From Grimontia celer (GTDB taxonomy: Bacteria > Pseudomonadota > Gammaproteobacteria > Enterobacterales > Vibrionaceae), in the NCBI RefSeq assembly GCF_900055185.1, contig NZ_FIZX01000006.1, positions 1-64,000 of the forward strand: a stretch of 64,000 bases of DNA, written 5' to 3'. How positions within the stretch are numbered: the stretch's first letter is position 1; the number at the start of each line of letters is the position of its first letter. The translations under genes were made by a program, and so were the position numbers. Shown here piece by piece: positions 1-7,694 of this stretch. The notes beneath the pieces were generated by a model. The model did no database searches, was not told the origin of the DNA, and was given only the letters and a program-made list of their open reading frames with translations.

Positions 1-106
1 AAGTCCTCTAAAGGGTTGTTGGAGACTACGACGTAGATAGGTCAGGTGTGTAAGCGCTGCGAGGCGTTGAGCTAACTGATACTAATTGCCCGTGAGGCTT
101 AACCAT
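1..106 (+). rRNA. rrl: 23S ribosomal RNA, 3' end (partial)
   Basis: The first ~106 bases match the conserved 3' terminus of bacterial 23S rRNA: a GTGTAAGCGC block, then GCGTTGAGCTAACTGATACT, and a final CGTGAGGCTTAACC segment. The 5' part lies outside the window. The 3' boundary is set by analogy with the E. coli end and is good to a few bases. About 118 bp of spacer without a tRNA separate it from the 5S gene. Confidence 0.95.
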
Positions 107-224
107 ACAACACCCAAGGGGTTTTGACGGACTCGAATAGAACCTTGAATGTGTAGAGAACACAGAAACAGCTTTCCAAGATTTTGGTTTTGACCTTTTT
201 TAAAGGTGAAGACTTAGCAGAATT

Positions 225-344
225 TGCTTGGCGACCATAGCGTTATGGACCCACCTGACTCCATGCCGAACTCAGTAGTGAAACGTAACAGCGCCGATGG
301 TAGTGTGGGGTCTCCCCATGTGAGAGTAGGACATCGCCAGGCTT
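225..344 (+). rRNA. rrf: 5S ribosomal RNA
   Basis: The 120-nt segment starts TGCTTGGCGACCATAGCG and ends CATCGCCAGGCTT, with the internal block CCATGCCGAACTCAG, all diagnostic of gammaproteobacterial 5S rRNA. The two ends pair (TGCTTGGCG with CGCCAGGCT) as helix I. It is the last gene of the rRNA operon and is followed directly by a terminator. An open reading frame running through it is fortuitous. Confidence 0.97.
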
Positions 345-360
345 CCAATACAGTCAAAAA

Positions 361-385
361 GGCCATCCGCAAGGATGGCCTTTTT
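361..385 (+). terminator. rRNA operon terminator
   Basis: A perfect 8-bp stem GGCCATCC / GGATGGCC with a GCAA tetraloop is followed by five T residues, 16 nt after the 5S 3' end. This is a standard rho-independent terminator. The 215 bp from here to the next start codon hold no gene. Confidence 0.95.
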
Positions 386-600
386 GCGTTTGTCCTTTCT
401 CAAAGCCCTCTTTGTCTCCTTTCATCACCACTCAATTATCCGAATTAACGAGATTTGAGATCTCGGCTGCCTAAATTTTCCCAATATTAATTTTTGTTAA
501 TGCTGCTAAAAGGTCACGTTAATCGCACTCGCTCTACTCTGACATGGTCATTTTAACGTTCAGAAATGGCCTAACGGATTGAAATGGAGGGAGTGTTAAC

Positions 601-2061
601 GTGAATATTTTGGGATATTTACAACAAGTCGGTAAGGCATTAATGGTGCCGATTGCCGTGCTGCCCGCGGGCGGCTTAATGTTGGGATTGGGCTATGCCA
701 TTGACCCAACTGGTTGGGGGGCGAACAGTCCACTGGCAACCATCTTAGTGTTTGGTGGGAAAGGGATCATGGATAACCAGGCTTGGCTGTTTGCAGCAGG
801 CGTCGCCTACGGTTTAGCTAAAGATAACAATGGTGCGGCGGCATTGTCTGGTCTTCTGGGGCTTCTCATTGTGGAAATGGTTGTTGGGAACATCAATGTG
901 ATTTCTCAGATAACTGGCGTACCTGTCGCTGATATGTCTCAAGCTCAGGTTATTGCCTCAGGGGCTGCGGTAAGTGCCTTTACCGGTATATTAATGGGGA
1001 TTGTGGCGGCGGTTTTATATAACCGATTCCACAATATTCAGTTGCCGACGGCACTGGGCTTCTTTGGTGGTCGGCGCTTTGTACCTATCGTTACCTCTTT
1101 CTCTGCGATTGGCATCAGTATCTTGATGGTGTACGTGTGGCCGACAGTTTATGGTGCTTTGGTTAACTTTGGTGTCGCTATCTCTGAAATGGGCGCAGTA
1201 GGTGCGGGTGTCTATGGCTTCTTTAACCGTCTATTGATTCCAGTTGGCCTTCACCATGCACTGAACCAAGTGTTTATCTTTGATCTTGTTGGGATCAGCG
1301 ATATTTCAAAATTCTGGTCTGGAACCGGTGAGTTGGGCGTGACAGGCATGTATCAAGCGGGCTTTTTCCCAGTAATGGGCTACGGTTTGCCAGCCGCATG
1401 TTTGGCAATGTACCACTGTGCAAAACCAGAAAATAAAGCGAAGGTTGGCGGCATTTTGGGGGCTGCTGCAGTAACCGCAATAATCACCGGTGTGACAGAG
1501 CCCATCGAATTCGCCTTTATGTTTGTGGCACCTGTGCTGTATGTCATTCACGCCGTACTGACAGGGTTGTCGCTCTTTATTGCGGCGAGCATGCAGTGGT
1601 TTGCTGGATTTACCTTCTCTGGCGGTTTGATTGACTTCGTGTTGTCGTTCAACTTGCCGCTTGCCATCAAGCCTTACATGTTGATTGTTCAAGGTCTGTG
1701 TTTTGCTGCGATTTACTATGCAGTATTCCGCTTTGCGATCGAGAAGTTTGACCTGAAAACGCCAGGCAGGGAATCGGTTGATGCGAAACAGCAGTTATTA
1801 CCAGTCGATGATCGCGCTGAAGCTTATGTGTCAGCATTGGGAGGAAGAAGTAACCTTGTGAGCATAGACGCTTGTATCACACGTCTTCGTTTAACGCTGA
1901 AAGATGTCAGCCGTATTGACGAGGAAACACTGACCGAACTAGGTGCTCTGGGTGTGGTAAAACTGGGTGATAAGAACCTGCAGGTTATCGTTGGAACAGA
2001 AGCGGAGTTAATTGCACAAGCCATGGCAAACAGACATGAAAGTGCTGTTGCTGCAAGTTAA
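601..2061 (+). CDS. nagE: PTS N-acetylglucosamine-type permease, EIICB
   Basis: Inner-membrane sugar permease of the glucose/GlcNAc PTS family that imports and phosphorylates its sugar. Residues 1-385 form the IIC membrane domain. It opens MNILGYLQQVGKALMVPIAV and has GLHHALNQ at 217-224 and the ITGVTEPIEF sugar-site motif at 295-304, with Glu300. Residues ~400-480 form IIB with the phospho-cysteine in SIDACITRLRLTLKD (Cys425). There is no IIA domain, so phosphate must come from a separate EIIA. The N-terminus and the IIB motif resemble NagE more than PtsG, and the neighbouring chitin genes make GlcNAc the likely substrate, but glucose cannot be excluded. The start is GTG at 601, with a GGAGGGAG ribosome site 7 nt upstream. 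The gene is divergent in function from, and convergent with, the following two-component system (10-bp gap). Confidence 0.85.
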   Translation: MNILGYLQQVGKALMVPIAVLPAGGLMLGLGYAIDPTGWGANSPLATILVFGGKGIMDNQAWLFAAGVAYGLAKDNNGAAALSGLLGLLIVEMVVGNINVISQITGVPVADMSQAQVIASGAAVSAFTGILMGIVAAVLYNRFHNIQLPTALGFFGGRRFVPIVTSFSAIGISILMVYVWPTVYGALVNFGVAISEMGAVGAGVYGFFNRLLIPVGLHHALNQVFIFDLVGISDISKFWSGTGELGVTGMYQAGFFPVMGYGLPAACLAMYHCAKPENKAKVGGILGAAAVTAIITGVTEPIEFAFMFVAPVLYVIHAVLTGLSLFIAASMQWFAGFTFSGGLIDFVLSFNLPLAIKPYMLIVQGLCFAAIYYAVFRFAIEKFDLKTPGRESVDAKQQLLPVDDRAEAYVSALGGRSNLVSIDACITRLRLTLKDVSRIDEETLTELGALGVVKLGDKNLQVIVGTEAELIAQAMANRHESAVAAS

Positions 2062-2071
2062 ATGATTGCTC

Positions 2072-3373
2072 CTACTCAGCATGGGTTTGGATCGGGTCCA
2101 ACAAGATCCGAACCCTGGTTCCTGGATGATTATCTCGAATCAAAAGACTCGCTTTATGCCGACTGACAACCGCATCGACTAAAGCTAATCCGAGTCCGCA
2201 GCCGGATTCAGTTCGGCTTTTATCTGCGCGATACATGGGTTTGTATACCGATAGTTTGTCTTCATCGTTTATCCCGATACCATTGTCAGCAACCACAACA
2301 CCATAGCTATCAACAACCACTTCAATGGTCCCTTGCTCCGGCGAGTACTTCACTGCGTTTTCAATCAAATTAAATACTGCGCGGAATAGGAGAGAGCGAT
2401 CCCCTTTCAACTGGCATATTTGGTCTTGGCGAAAGGATAGTGTTTGCTGTTTTTGTTCAATTAGAGGTTGGATAAACTCGATGGCATCTTGAGTCACCAA
2501 ACTTAAATCTACGCTTTGTTCTTCAATCTTTGTCTCAAGGGTATTAAGTTTGGCGATCTCTAGCATGCTATTGAACATGGAGAGCAGCAGTTCAAGCTCA
2601 TCATGACAGGCTCCAATGTCCTTGGCTTGGTCGGGAAGAAGTGTCGGACTATTTAGTGTTTGCTCTAATCTAAGCTTCAATCTGGCCATCGGTGTTCGCA
2701 TGTCATGAGCGAGCCCCGTTGTTAGAGAGCGTAAAGTAGCCTCATTCTTCGTCATCTGCTCAATCATAAAGTTGAGATGAATAGCGAGGATGTCAAACTC
2801 GTCATCTCGGCGGGAAACGGAGAGCTTCACATCACTCTCCCCGCAGACAAACCGGTTCATTGCAAGATTCACCCGTTCCAATCTCTGCTGGATTTGAACG
2901 CTGAAGGAAAAGGCGACAATAAGCATCAAAGCAATCGGTAGCAAAATGCCAGAGAAGACGATAGGCACAAGTGCATTCCGAAAGGCTTCTAACTTGGCAG
3001 GATCTACACGAACCTCTAAGTGGTAGTCTGGAGCGAGAGAGATTTGAGTGTAGGATTGAGGTAGGCGGTGCATTGGGTATTCACCTACCTGAATAGATGG
3101 ACTATCTCTTAATTGGTAATAAAAAAGTCGCTCTGTGGTTTTCTTTGCCGCCAGGAGTTGTTCAACCTCGTATCGGTTGGATCGAGCAGCATATTTAAAC
3201 TCGGAGATCTCATCATTAAGCTGATCTGTCAGTTGCTCTCTGTGAAAAGCCTCTGAACCCGTGTAAACAAGATAAATGACGACGACATTGATCGAAGCAA
3301 TCAAGAGAAAAAGCCCCACCAAAGTTTTAAATACAGATGAGCGGGTTAGTGTGTAGTTATCGGCGAAGAACAT
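2072..3373 (-). CDS. Sensor histidine kinase (HAMP, QseC/CusS-like)
   Basis: Membrane sensor kinase of 433 residues, partner of the response regulator encoded just upstream. Transmembrane segments are at about 15-37 and 136-158, enclosing a ~100-residue periplasmic domain. HAMP and DHp follow, with the phospho-acceptor in GLAHDMRTPMARLKLRL (His223), then an N box (NLIENAVKYSP) and G boxes (VVADNGIGI, GCGLGLALV). The start overlaps the end of the regulator gene by 17 nt, so the pair is translationally coupled. The signal sensed is unknown; the periplasmic domain is not one I can assign. No terminator is visible in the 10 bp before the convergent permease gene. Confidence 0.9.
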   Translation of the reverse strand: MFFADNYTLTRSSVFKTLVGLFLLIASINVVVIYLVYTGSEAFHREQLTDQLNDEISEFKYAARSNRYEVEQLLAAKKTTERLFYYQLRDSPSIQVGEYPMHRLPQSYTQISLAPDYHLEVRVDPAKLEAFRNALVPIVFSGILLPIALMLIVAFSFSVQIQQRLERVNLAMNRFVCGESDVKLSVSRRDDEFDILAIHLNFMIEQMTKNEATLRSLTTGLAHDMRTPMARLKLRLEQTLNSPTLLPDQAKDIGACHDELELLLSMFNSMLEIAKLNTLETKIEEQSVDLSLVTQDAIEFIQPLIEQKQQTLSFRQDQICQLKGDRSLLFRAVFNLIENAVKYSPEQGTIEVVVDSYGVVVADNGIGINDEDKLSVYKPMYRADKSRTESGCGLGLALVDAVVSRHKASLLIRDNHPGTRVRILLDPIQTHAE

Positions 3374-4031
3374 AACCTGCTCCGCGCACCGTGTGCAAAA
3401 TATCTGAACAGCCAGCCTCTTCGAGTTTTTTACGCAGATTCGCTATGTGCACATCAATAACATTGGTTTTAGGATCAAAATGATAGCTCCAAATAGCCTC
3501 AAACAGACGCATACGAGACACCACCTGCTCGTTGTGTTCAATGAAATATTGAAGCAAACGCAGCTCTTTGGGCTGTAAGGAGAGCTGGTGATGATGGCAT
3601 TGGGCGCTATGCGTTTTCAGGTTGATCTTGAGACAGTCGTAAACCAGCTCACTAGTAACGGGTTGATGACGATGTGCTCTGTTAATAATGATATCGACGC
3701 GGGCAATCAATTCTGCAAGGGCAAAAGGTTTGGTGAGATAGTCATCGCTCCCAGCGGTTAGGCCATCCACTTTGTCTTTGACGCTATCTAGTGCACTAAG
3801 AATAAGAATGGGAAGCTCGGGCTCTGCAGACTTCAGCGCGGTAAGTACTTTCATCCCATCGAGGTTTGGTAGCATGCGATCGAGTATGACCAACTGATAC
3901 TGGCTGCTCAGTGCCATCATCAGACCATTCTGTCCATCTTCAGCGATATCAACAGCATACCCATGCTCTTTCAGCGCCTTGGCAATAAAGTCTCTTGTTG
4001 TACTGTCGTCTTCAACGATGAGTATTTTCAT
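3357..4031 (-). CDS. OmpR-family response regulator
   Basis: 224-residue two-component regulator. The receiver domain (1-115) has the acidic pocket Glu7-Asp8-Asp9, phospho-acceptor Asp51 in LVILDRMLPNLDG and Lys101 in YLTKPF. The C-terminal half is a winged-helix DNA-binding domain ending in HIANLRKKLEEAGCSDILHTVRGAGYVLRR. It is closest in style to the CusR/PcoR/QseB group, but the regulon cannot be named. The ribosome site GGAGGAAAC lies directly upstream of the ATG. Upstream DNA around 4195-4245 contains several TTAAC/GTTAA words in tandem that could be sites for autoregulation. Confidence 0.92.
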   Translation of the reverse strand: MKILIVEDDSTTRDFIAKALKEHGYAVDIAEDGQNGLMMALSSQYQLVILDRMLPNLDGMKVLTALKSAEPELPILILSALDSVKDKVDGLTAGSDDYLTKPFALAELIARVDIIINRAHRHQPVTSELVYDCLKINLKTHSAQCHHHQLSLQPKELRLLQYFIEHNEQVVSRMRLFEAIWSYHFDPKTNVIDVHIANLRKKLEEAGCSDILHTVRGAGYVLRR

Positions 4032-4082
4032 GTTTCCTCCATAGGCACATGAATATCTTACGTTTTACTCATTACACTACTT

Positions 4083-4118
4083 AAAAATAAAAACAGGCTC
4101 GCACTGAGAATGCGAGCC
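4083..4118 (-). terminator. Orphan leftward terminator-like hairpin
   Basis: The 8-bp stem GGCTCGCA / TGCGAGCC (4096-4103 and 4111-4118) with a 7-nt loop is followed, reading leftward, by a T-rich run (TGTTTTTATTTTT). It has the form of an intrinsic terminator but lies between the chb terminator and the response regulator gene, so no annotated gene ends on it. Confidence 0.6.
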
Positions 4119-4285
4119 AACGCCAGTTTGGGGGAACTGTAATTTTCTAAATTCGCCAGTCTGCAAATGCTGACGTGGAAATAGCTTAGCGAAGATTGAA
4201 TTAACCGAGGGTGGATGAAAGGTTAATTATTGTTAAGGTTAGAAAACTAAGCTCGTACTGTGCTTGATATGCCAATTCTGCTTAC

Positions 4286-4322
4286 AATAAAAAACGCCTT
4301 GGTCATTAATGACCAAGGCGTT
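4286..4322 (-). terminator. chb terminator
   Basis: A perfect inverted repeat with 15-nt arms (AACGCCTTGGTCATT / AATGACCAAGGCGTT, 4293-4322) lies 24 bp after the chb stop and is followed leftward by TTTTTTATTG. It is a strong intrinsic terminator for chb. Confidence 0.85.
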
Positions 4323-4345
4323 GTAGTAGATAAATAAGCGGATCT

Positions 4346-6919
4346 TTATTTCACTTCAGCAACTCGGCTTGAGCGATCTCCTGATACGGTGCGGATAAGT
4401 GCACTAGTCACTGCAGGCGCTTGATTCGTATCATAGGCTTGCCAGCTTTGACCATTGTCAACGGAGTATTCAATCGCAAGGCCAGGGAAAGCACTGTTCG
4501 CTTTCAATACGCCAGCTTCGATGATGCCGCCAGGTACTGGCAGGTTAAAGGCGATACCACCTTCTTCCAGACTAGGCATGATGTTTTTCGCAACAAGGTT
4601 TGCGAACTGATTGTAGCCAGCATTACGTGCCGCCTCATCAACCAACTTGCCGTCTGCATCGTGAGCTTCCCATGACGCCGAATACCAAGCACGCTCTGCC
4701 AACGCGATTGCGCGAGGGAAGGTCATGCCTTCGAACTGCGCTTCTGTACGGATAGTTTCACTCCAGATAGAGCCTTGAAGACCCAGAACGTTTTCTGGAC
4801 GCTCAAGCGTTTTCACACCAGCAGCGTTGAGGACTTCTTCTTTAGTGATTGGCGCGCCAGCACGGGTAAAGTCGGCATTCGCGTACAAGTCATCTGGCAT
4901 AAAGCCGAATGACTTACGGGTGTCAGTGAAACGTGGAGCCCAGTAATAACCGCGCTCTTCTGGATCTGGCTCATGCGGGTGGTCGAAGTAGAAGTGAGTT
5001 GCTTGGTTATAAATCACGCCATAGCCATTGTTGGCAAGGTTGTAAGCGCGGTCTGCAACGCCCCATTCCCAGATATTCTGCCATGCATTACCAGTCACCA
5101 GCGCGTTCACCATTTCACCACGTGGGTAAACTTTGTTGTTGTGCATCAGGCCATCTTCCCAACCACCCAGATCAAGGTTGTGGTTCGCCGTAATGGCAGA
5201 GATACGTTCAACGAAGTATTGGCTTAGCTCGTCAATGGTAGAGATGCCATGGCTGTTATCTGCAAGGAATGCCTGACAGACGGGAGAGTCTTTCCATGCA
5301 CCAGCGATTTCATCACCACCGAAGTGGAAGGTTTTGAGTGGCTGAATATCCTGATGAAGCGCAACCAATGAACCAACAACGGTATCAACGAAGTTGTAGG
5401 TTGATTCCATACAAACGTTCATTGCGTTGTCAGTGAACATCTGTACTGACAGGTATTCAGTGGTGTCGTCAGGATCGCTCAGGCGAAACTCATTGGCTTT
5501 GACCAAATCACCTTGCGCGGCAAATTTCTCATAGCGTGCGTCCATCGCTTTGATAGCGGCGTGCGCGTGGCCTGGCATATCGACTTCAGGGATCACCTCA
5601 ATGCTTAGCGCTTTAGCAGCGGCTAGGATTTCCTTGTAGTCAGCCTGGGTGTAGAAGCCATTTGATTCGGCTGTGCCATCAGGGCCAGCGCCAAGGAATG
5701 GCAATACACACGTAGTTTCAGTAAGGTCATGACAGCGTTTTGAGCCAACGTCAGCGAGTTCTGGCAACTCTGGGATTTCAATACGCCATGCTTCATCGTC
5801 ACTCAGGCGAAGATGCAGTTTATTCAGTTTCACTGCAGCCATCTGATCGAGTAACTCCAATACAGACTCTTTGCTGCGGAAGTTACGCGCTGCGTCAATG
5901 GAAAGTCCACGGTAAGCAAAGCGTGGGGCATCAGCGATTGACGCTTCAGGCACAGTGCCGTTGTCTGTTAATTGAATAAGTGATTGTGCCGCATACAACG
6001 CACCTGCGGCATCAACAGCGTTGATCTCAATCTTTTCTTCTGCTGCGGATACACTCAACTCGTAAGCTTCTTCCCACTTGGCTTTACCATCAATGGTGAC
6101 TTGCCCCCAGCCAACATGAATCACTTTGGATTGATTTGGAGACCAAGGTGCTGCGGTTAAGCCAAACTGCTTAGCGATAAACTCTGCCTGGGTTTGGTAG
6201 CCGTTGTCGTAAACCACTACCCAAGATGGATCGATAGTGAGCTCACCTTCCCCGAAGCTAATTGATGCAGGTGTAGGGATAACCCCCTTTGCGTCAGCAA
6301 TCTTGCTGAGATCGCTGTTTTTCGCGTAGCGATCGGCAGCCGTGAACGGGTCGTAGAAATCGGTGATGCTGCCGCCATAGCGTTTCCACTGTAGCTCAGT
6401 GTCAAAATCAGAAACGAAAGGTAGCTCTTCACCTGGCTTGGTAGGCACTTCTCCGTTGATGGTGTTGCTTGTGCTGACAATCAGAGCGGTATCACCACTG
6501 TCGGAAACCAGATACCAGTTTGGCATAACGTCGGTTTTCGCCACTTGCCAGAATTCGGATAAGAATTCGATATCAAGCGACTGTCCCGGTGCGAGGGGAG
6601 AAAAAGAAGCGGTAGGTTCGATCTTGAAGATATCACCGTTAACGTGAGAAACCTTAAGCGTGTCTGTTGCTAAAGGTTTGATCATGCGGATGTGGCTGAA
6701 GTAAATAGCCCATCCTGACGATGGCAGCGCGGTTGTGCTGTCATTGGTGAGAGAAATGACACCTTTAAATGTACGCCACTCATCTTGCTGGTTATCGATG
6801 ACTGAGTACGTCAGGTCGAGACCTTGGCCCAACTGAGTTAACTCCTGCGAAGAGACTGCATAACTCGGTGCCGCTAATGCTCCAGATACAGCGGCCGCCA
6901 ATAAAGCGTGTTTTAACAT
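4346..6919 (-). CDS. chb: Exported beta-N-acetylhexosaminidase (chitobiase, GH20)
   Basis: Periplasmic or surface enzyme that removes GlcNAc from chitobiose and short chitin oligosaccharides. The 857-residue precursor starts with a signal peptide (MLKHALLAAAVSGALAAPSYA, cleavage near 21; no lipobox). An N-terminal carbohydrate-binding domain (~25-160), a GH20b domain (~215-330), a GH20 barrel (~335-760) and a C-terminal Ig-like domain follow. The catalytic pair is Asp536-Glu537 in HFGGDEIAGAW; substrate-side motifs are LHLRLSDDEAWRIEI (367-381) and PEVDMPGHAHA (444-454). The domain order and length fit Vibrio chitobiase. It is monocistronic, with a TACTCC-complement ribosome site before the ATG. 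GlcNAc released here would feed the PTS permease at 601. Confidence 0.93.
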   Translation of the reverse strand: MLKHALLAAAVSGALAAPSYAVSSQELTQLGQGLDLTYSVIDNQQDEWRTFKGVISLTNDSTTALPSSGWAIYFSHIRMIKPLATDTLKVSHVNGDIFKIEPTASFSPLAPGQSLDIEFLSEFWQVAKTDVMPNWYLVSDSGDTALIVSTSNTINGEVPTKPGEELPFVSDFDTELQWKRYGGSITDFYDPFTAADRYAKNSDLSKIADAKGVIPTPASISFGEGELTIDPSWVVVYDNGYQTQAEFIAKQFGLTAAPWSPNQSKVIHVGWGQVTIDGKAKWEEAYELSVSAAEEKIEINAVDAAGALYAAQSLIQLTDNGTVPEASIADAPRFAYRGLSIDAARNFRSKESVLELLDQMAAVKLNKLHLRLSDDEAWRIEIPELPELADVGSKRCHDLTETTCVLPFLGAGPDGTAESNGFYTQADYKEILAAAKALSIEVIPEVDMPGHAHAAIKAMDARYEKFAAQGDLVKANEFRLSDPDDTTEYLSVQMFTDNAMNVCMESTYNFVDTVVGSLVALHQDIQPLKTFHFGGDEIAGAWKDSPVCQAFLADNSHGISTIDELSQYFVERISAITANHNLDLGGWEDGLMHNNKVYPRGEMVNALVTGNAWQNIWEWGVADRAYNLANNGYGVIYNQATHFYFDHPHEPDPEERGYYWAPRFTDTRKSFGFMPDDLYANADFTRAGAPITKEEVLNAAGVKTLERPENVLGLQGSIWSETIRTEAQFEGMTFPRAIALAERAWYSASWEAHDADGKLVDEAARNAGYNQFANLVAKNIMPSLEEGGIAFNLPVPGGIIEAGVLKANSAFPGLAIEYSVDNGQSWQAYDTNQAPAVTSALIRTVSGDRSSRVAEVK

Positions 6920-6931
6920 CAGTTTACTCCT

Positions 6932-6953
6932 TTAATTTCCAACGCGAAATAAA
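6932..6953. promoter_or_regulatory. Candidate NagC-like operator before chb
   Basis: The imperfect inverted repeat TTAATTTC-N6-GAAATAAA lies 13 bp upstream of the chb start codon. The ATTTC/GAAAT arms are perfect, and the form resembles AT-flanked TTTCG-type NagC operators. The position, over the ribosome-site end of the leader, would suit repression relieved by GlcNAc-6-phosphate. This is a motif match by eye only; the remaining ~345 bp up to the next gene are AT-rich and hold no other feature I can support. Confidence 0.3.
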
Positions 6954-7298
6954 TCATAGAAGAGCATAGCGATGAAAAAAGGCAGGGTAATTAGTTGCGA
7001 CGGAAGACTTTTCCTTTTGCAATTTCGGTCATCGATTGACATTGAAATGGGGGCTATTTCAACAGAATGTTTTCGTTGACCGCACAATGTACAGAAAAAT
7101 GGCTATACATATCGTTCAATATGCGCTCTTTATTTTTCCTCGTTAATTTATTCAAATTTCATATTTTCAATATCTTGTTTTGAAGCAAAGCTTCGCCTTG
7201 GATCAAACTAGAATGAAATGTTGTGACTAGGTTTTCATATTAATTTTTGCATTCATGATGAGATATATGGGTATATGAGAACGCAGTGATGGAGAAGA

Positions 7299-7592
7299 AT
7301 GATGAAAAGATTACTTGGCGTTACGGTGACAGCCTCTCTGCTGGCCGCTTGTGCTTCCCCATTGCCTCACCAATATGCGTGTGAGGATGGCCAGATGTTC
7401 GGTGCTATGGTGATGTCAGACTATGCGTTGATTCATATAAATGATGCTGAGTATGAACTCCCCCGAATTCGATCTGCTTCCGGCGCGCAATATGAACTGG
7501 AAGATGGCTCTGTGGGGCTATATACAAAAGGAGACGACGCTATGCTCGTTGTCGGTGACCTCTCTTTTCGTGAATGCACCCTCAGCAGATAA
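7299..7592 (+). CDS. mliC: MliC-family lysozyme-inhibitor lipoprotein
   Basis: Small lipoprotein of 97 residues predicted to sit in the outer membrane and block C-type lysozyme. The lipobox SLLAAC gives a lipidated Cys18. The mature part shows the MliC signature YELPRIRSASGAQYELEDG, then KGDDAMLVVGD, and a pair of cysteines (in YACEDG and FRECTL) that form the family disulfide. Length agrees with the family. The start has two adjacent ATG codons (7299, 7302) behind GGAGAAG. It is divergent from chb and ends on a shared hairpin with the mutase gene. Its role next to chitin genes is unclear, although lysozyme and chitinase substrates are related. Confidence 0.85.
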   Translation: MMKRLLGVTVTASLLAACASPLPHQYACEDGQMFGAMVMSDYALIHINDAEYELPRIRSASGAQYELEDGSVGLYTKGDDAMLVVGDLSFRECTLSR

Positions 7593-7596
7593 AAGA

Positions 7597-7617
7597 AAGG
7601 GTAGCTAAGCTACCCTT
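7597..7617. terminator. Bidirectional terminator between mliC and the mutase gene
   Basis: The 9-bp stem AAGGGTAGC / GCTACCCTT with a TAA loop sits 5 bp past the mliC stop. Leftward it is followed by TCTTTTATC, so it serves better as the end of the chitin operon; the rightward T-run is weak. A second small hairpin AAACC-GAAA-GGTTT with a short T-run (7624-7640, leftward) precedes it. Confidence 0.65.
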
Positions 7618-7694
7618 GTTGCAAAAACCTTTCGGTTTGCAGGAATGAACAGCATTGTTGCCAATTTAGTGGATTAACCTGTTCATTTTGGACA

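Larger units (their letters stand above)
4032..4345 (-). other. Intergenic region with a possible small leftward transcript
   Basis: This 314-bp gap between the response regulator and chb holds two leftward terminator-like hairpins. One (4286-4322) ends chb. The second (4096-4118) has no gene that needs it: it lies only ~50 bp before the regulator start. The ~160 bp between them could encode a leftward small RNA or a leader with an attenuator for the regulator gene. TTAAC-type repeats near 4195-4245 may be the regulator's own sites. No open reading frame with a ribosome site was seen. Confidence 0.3.

Noticed and set aside
224-448. 74-codon rightward open frame
   Set aside because: It runs through the 5S rRNA gene and its terminator; no ribosome site and no protein-like sequence.
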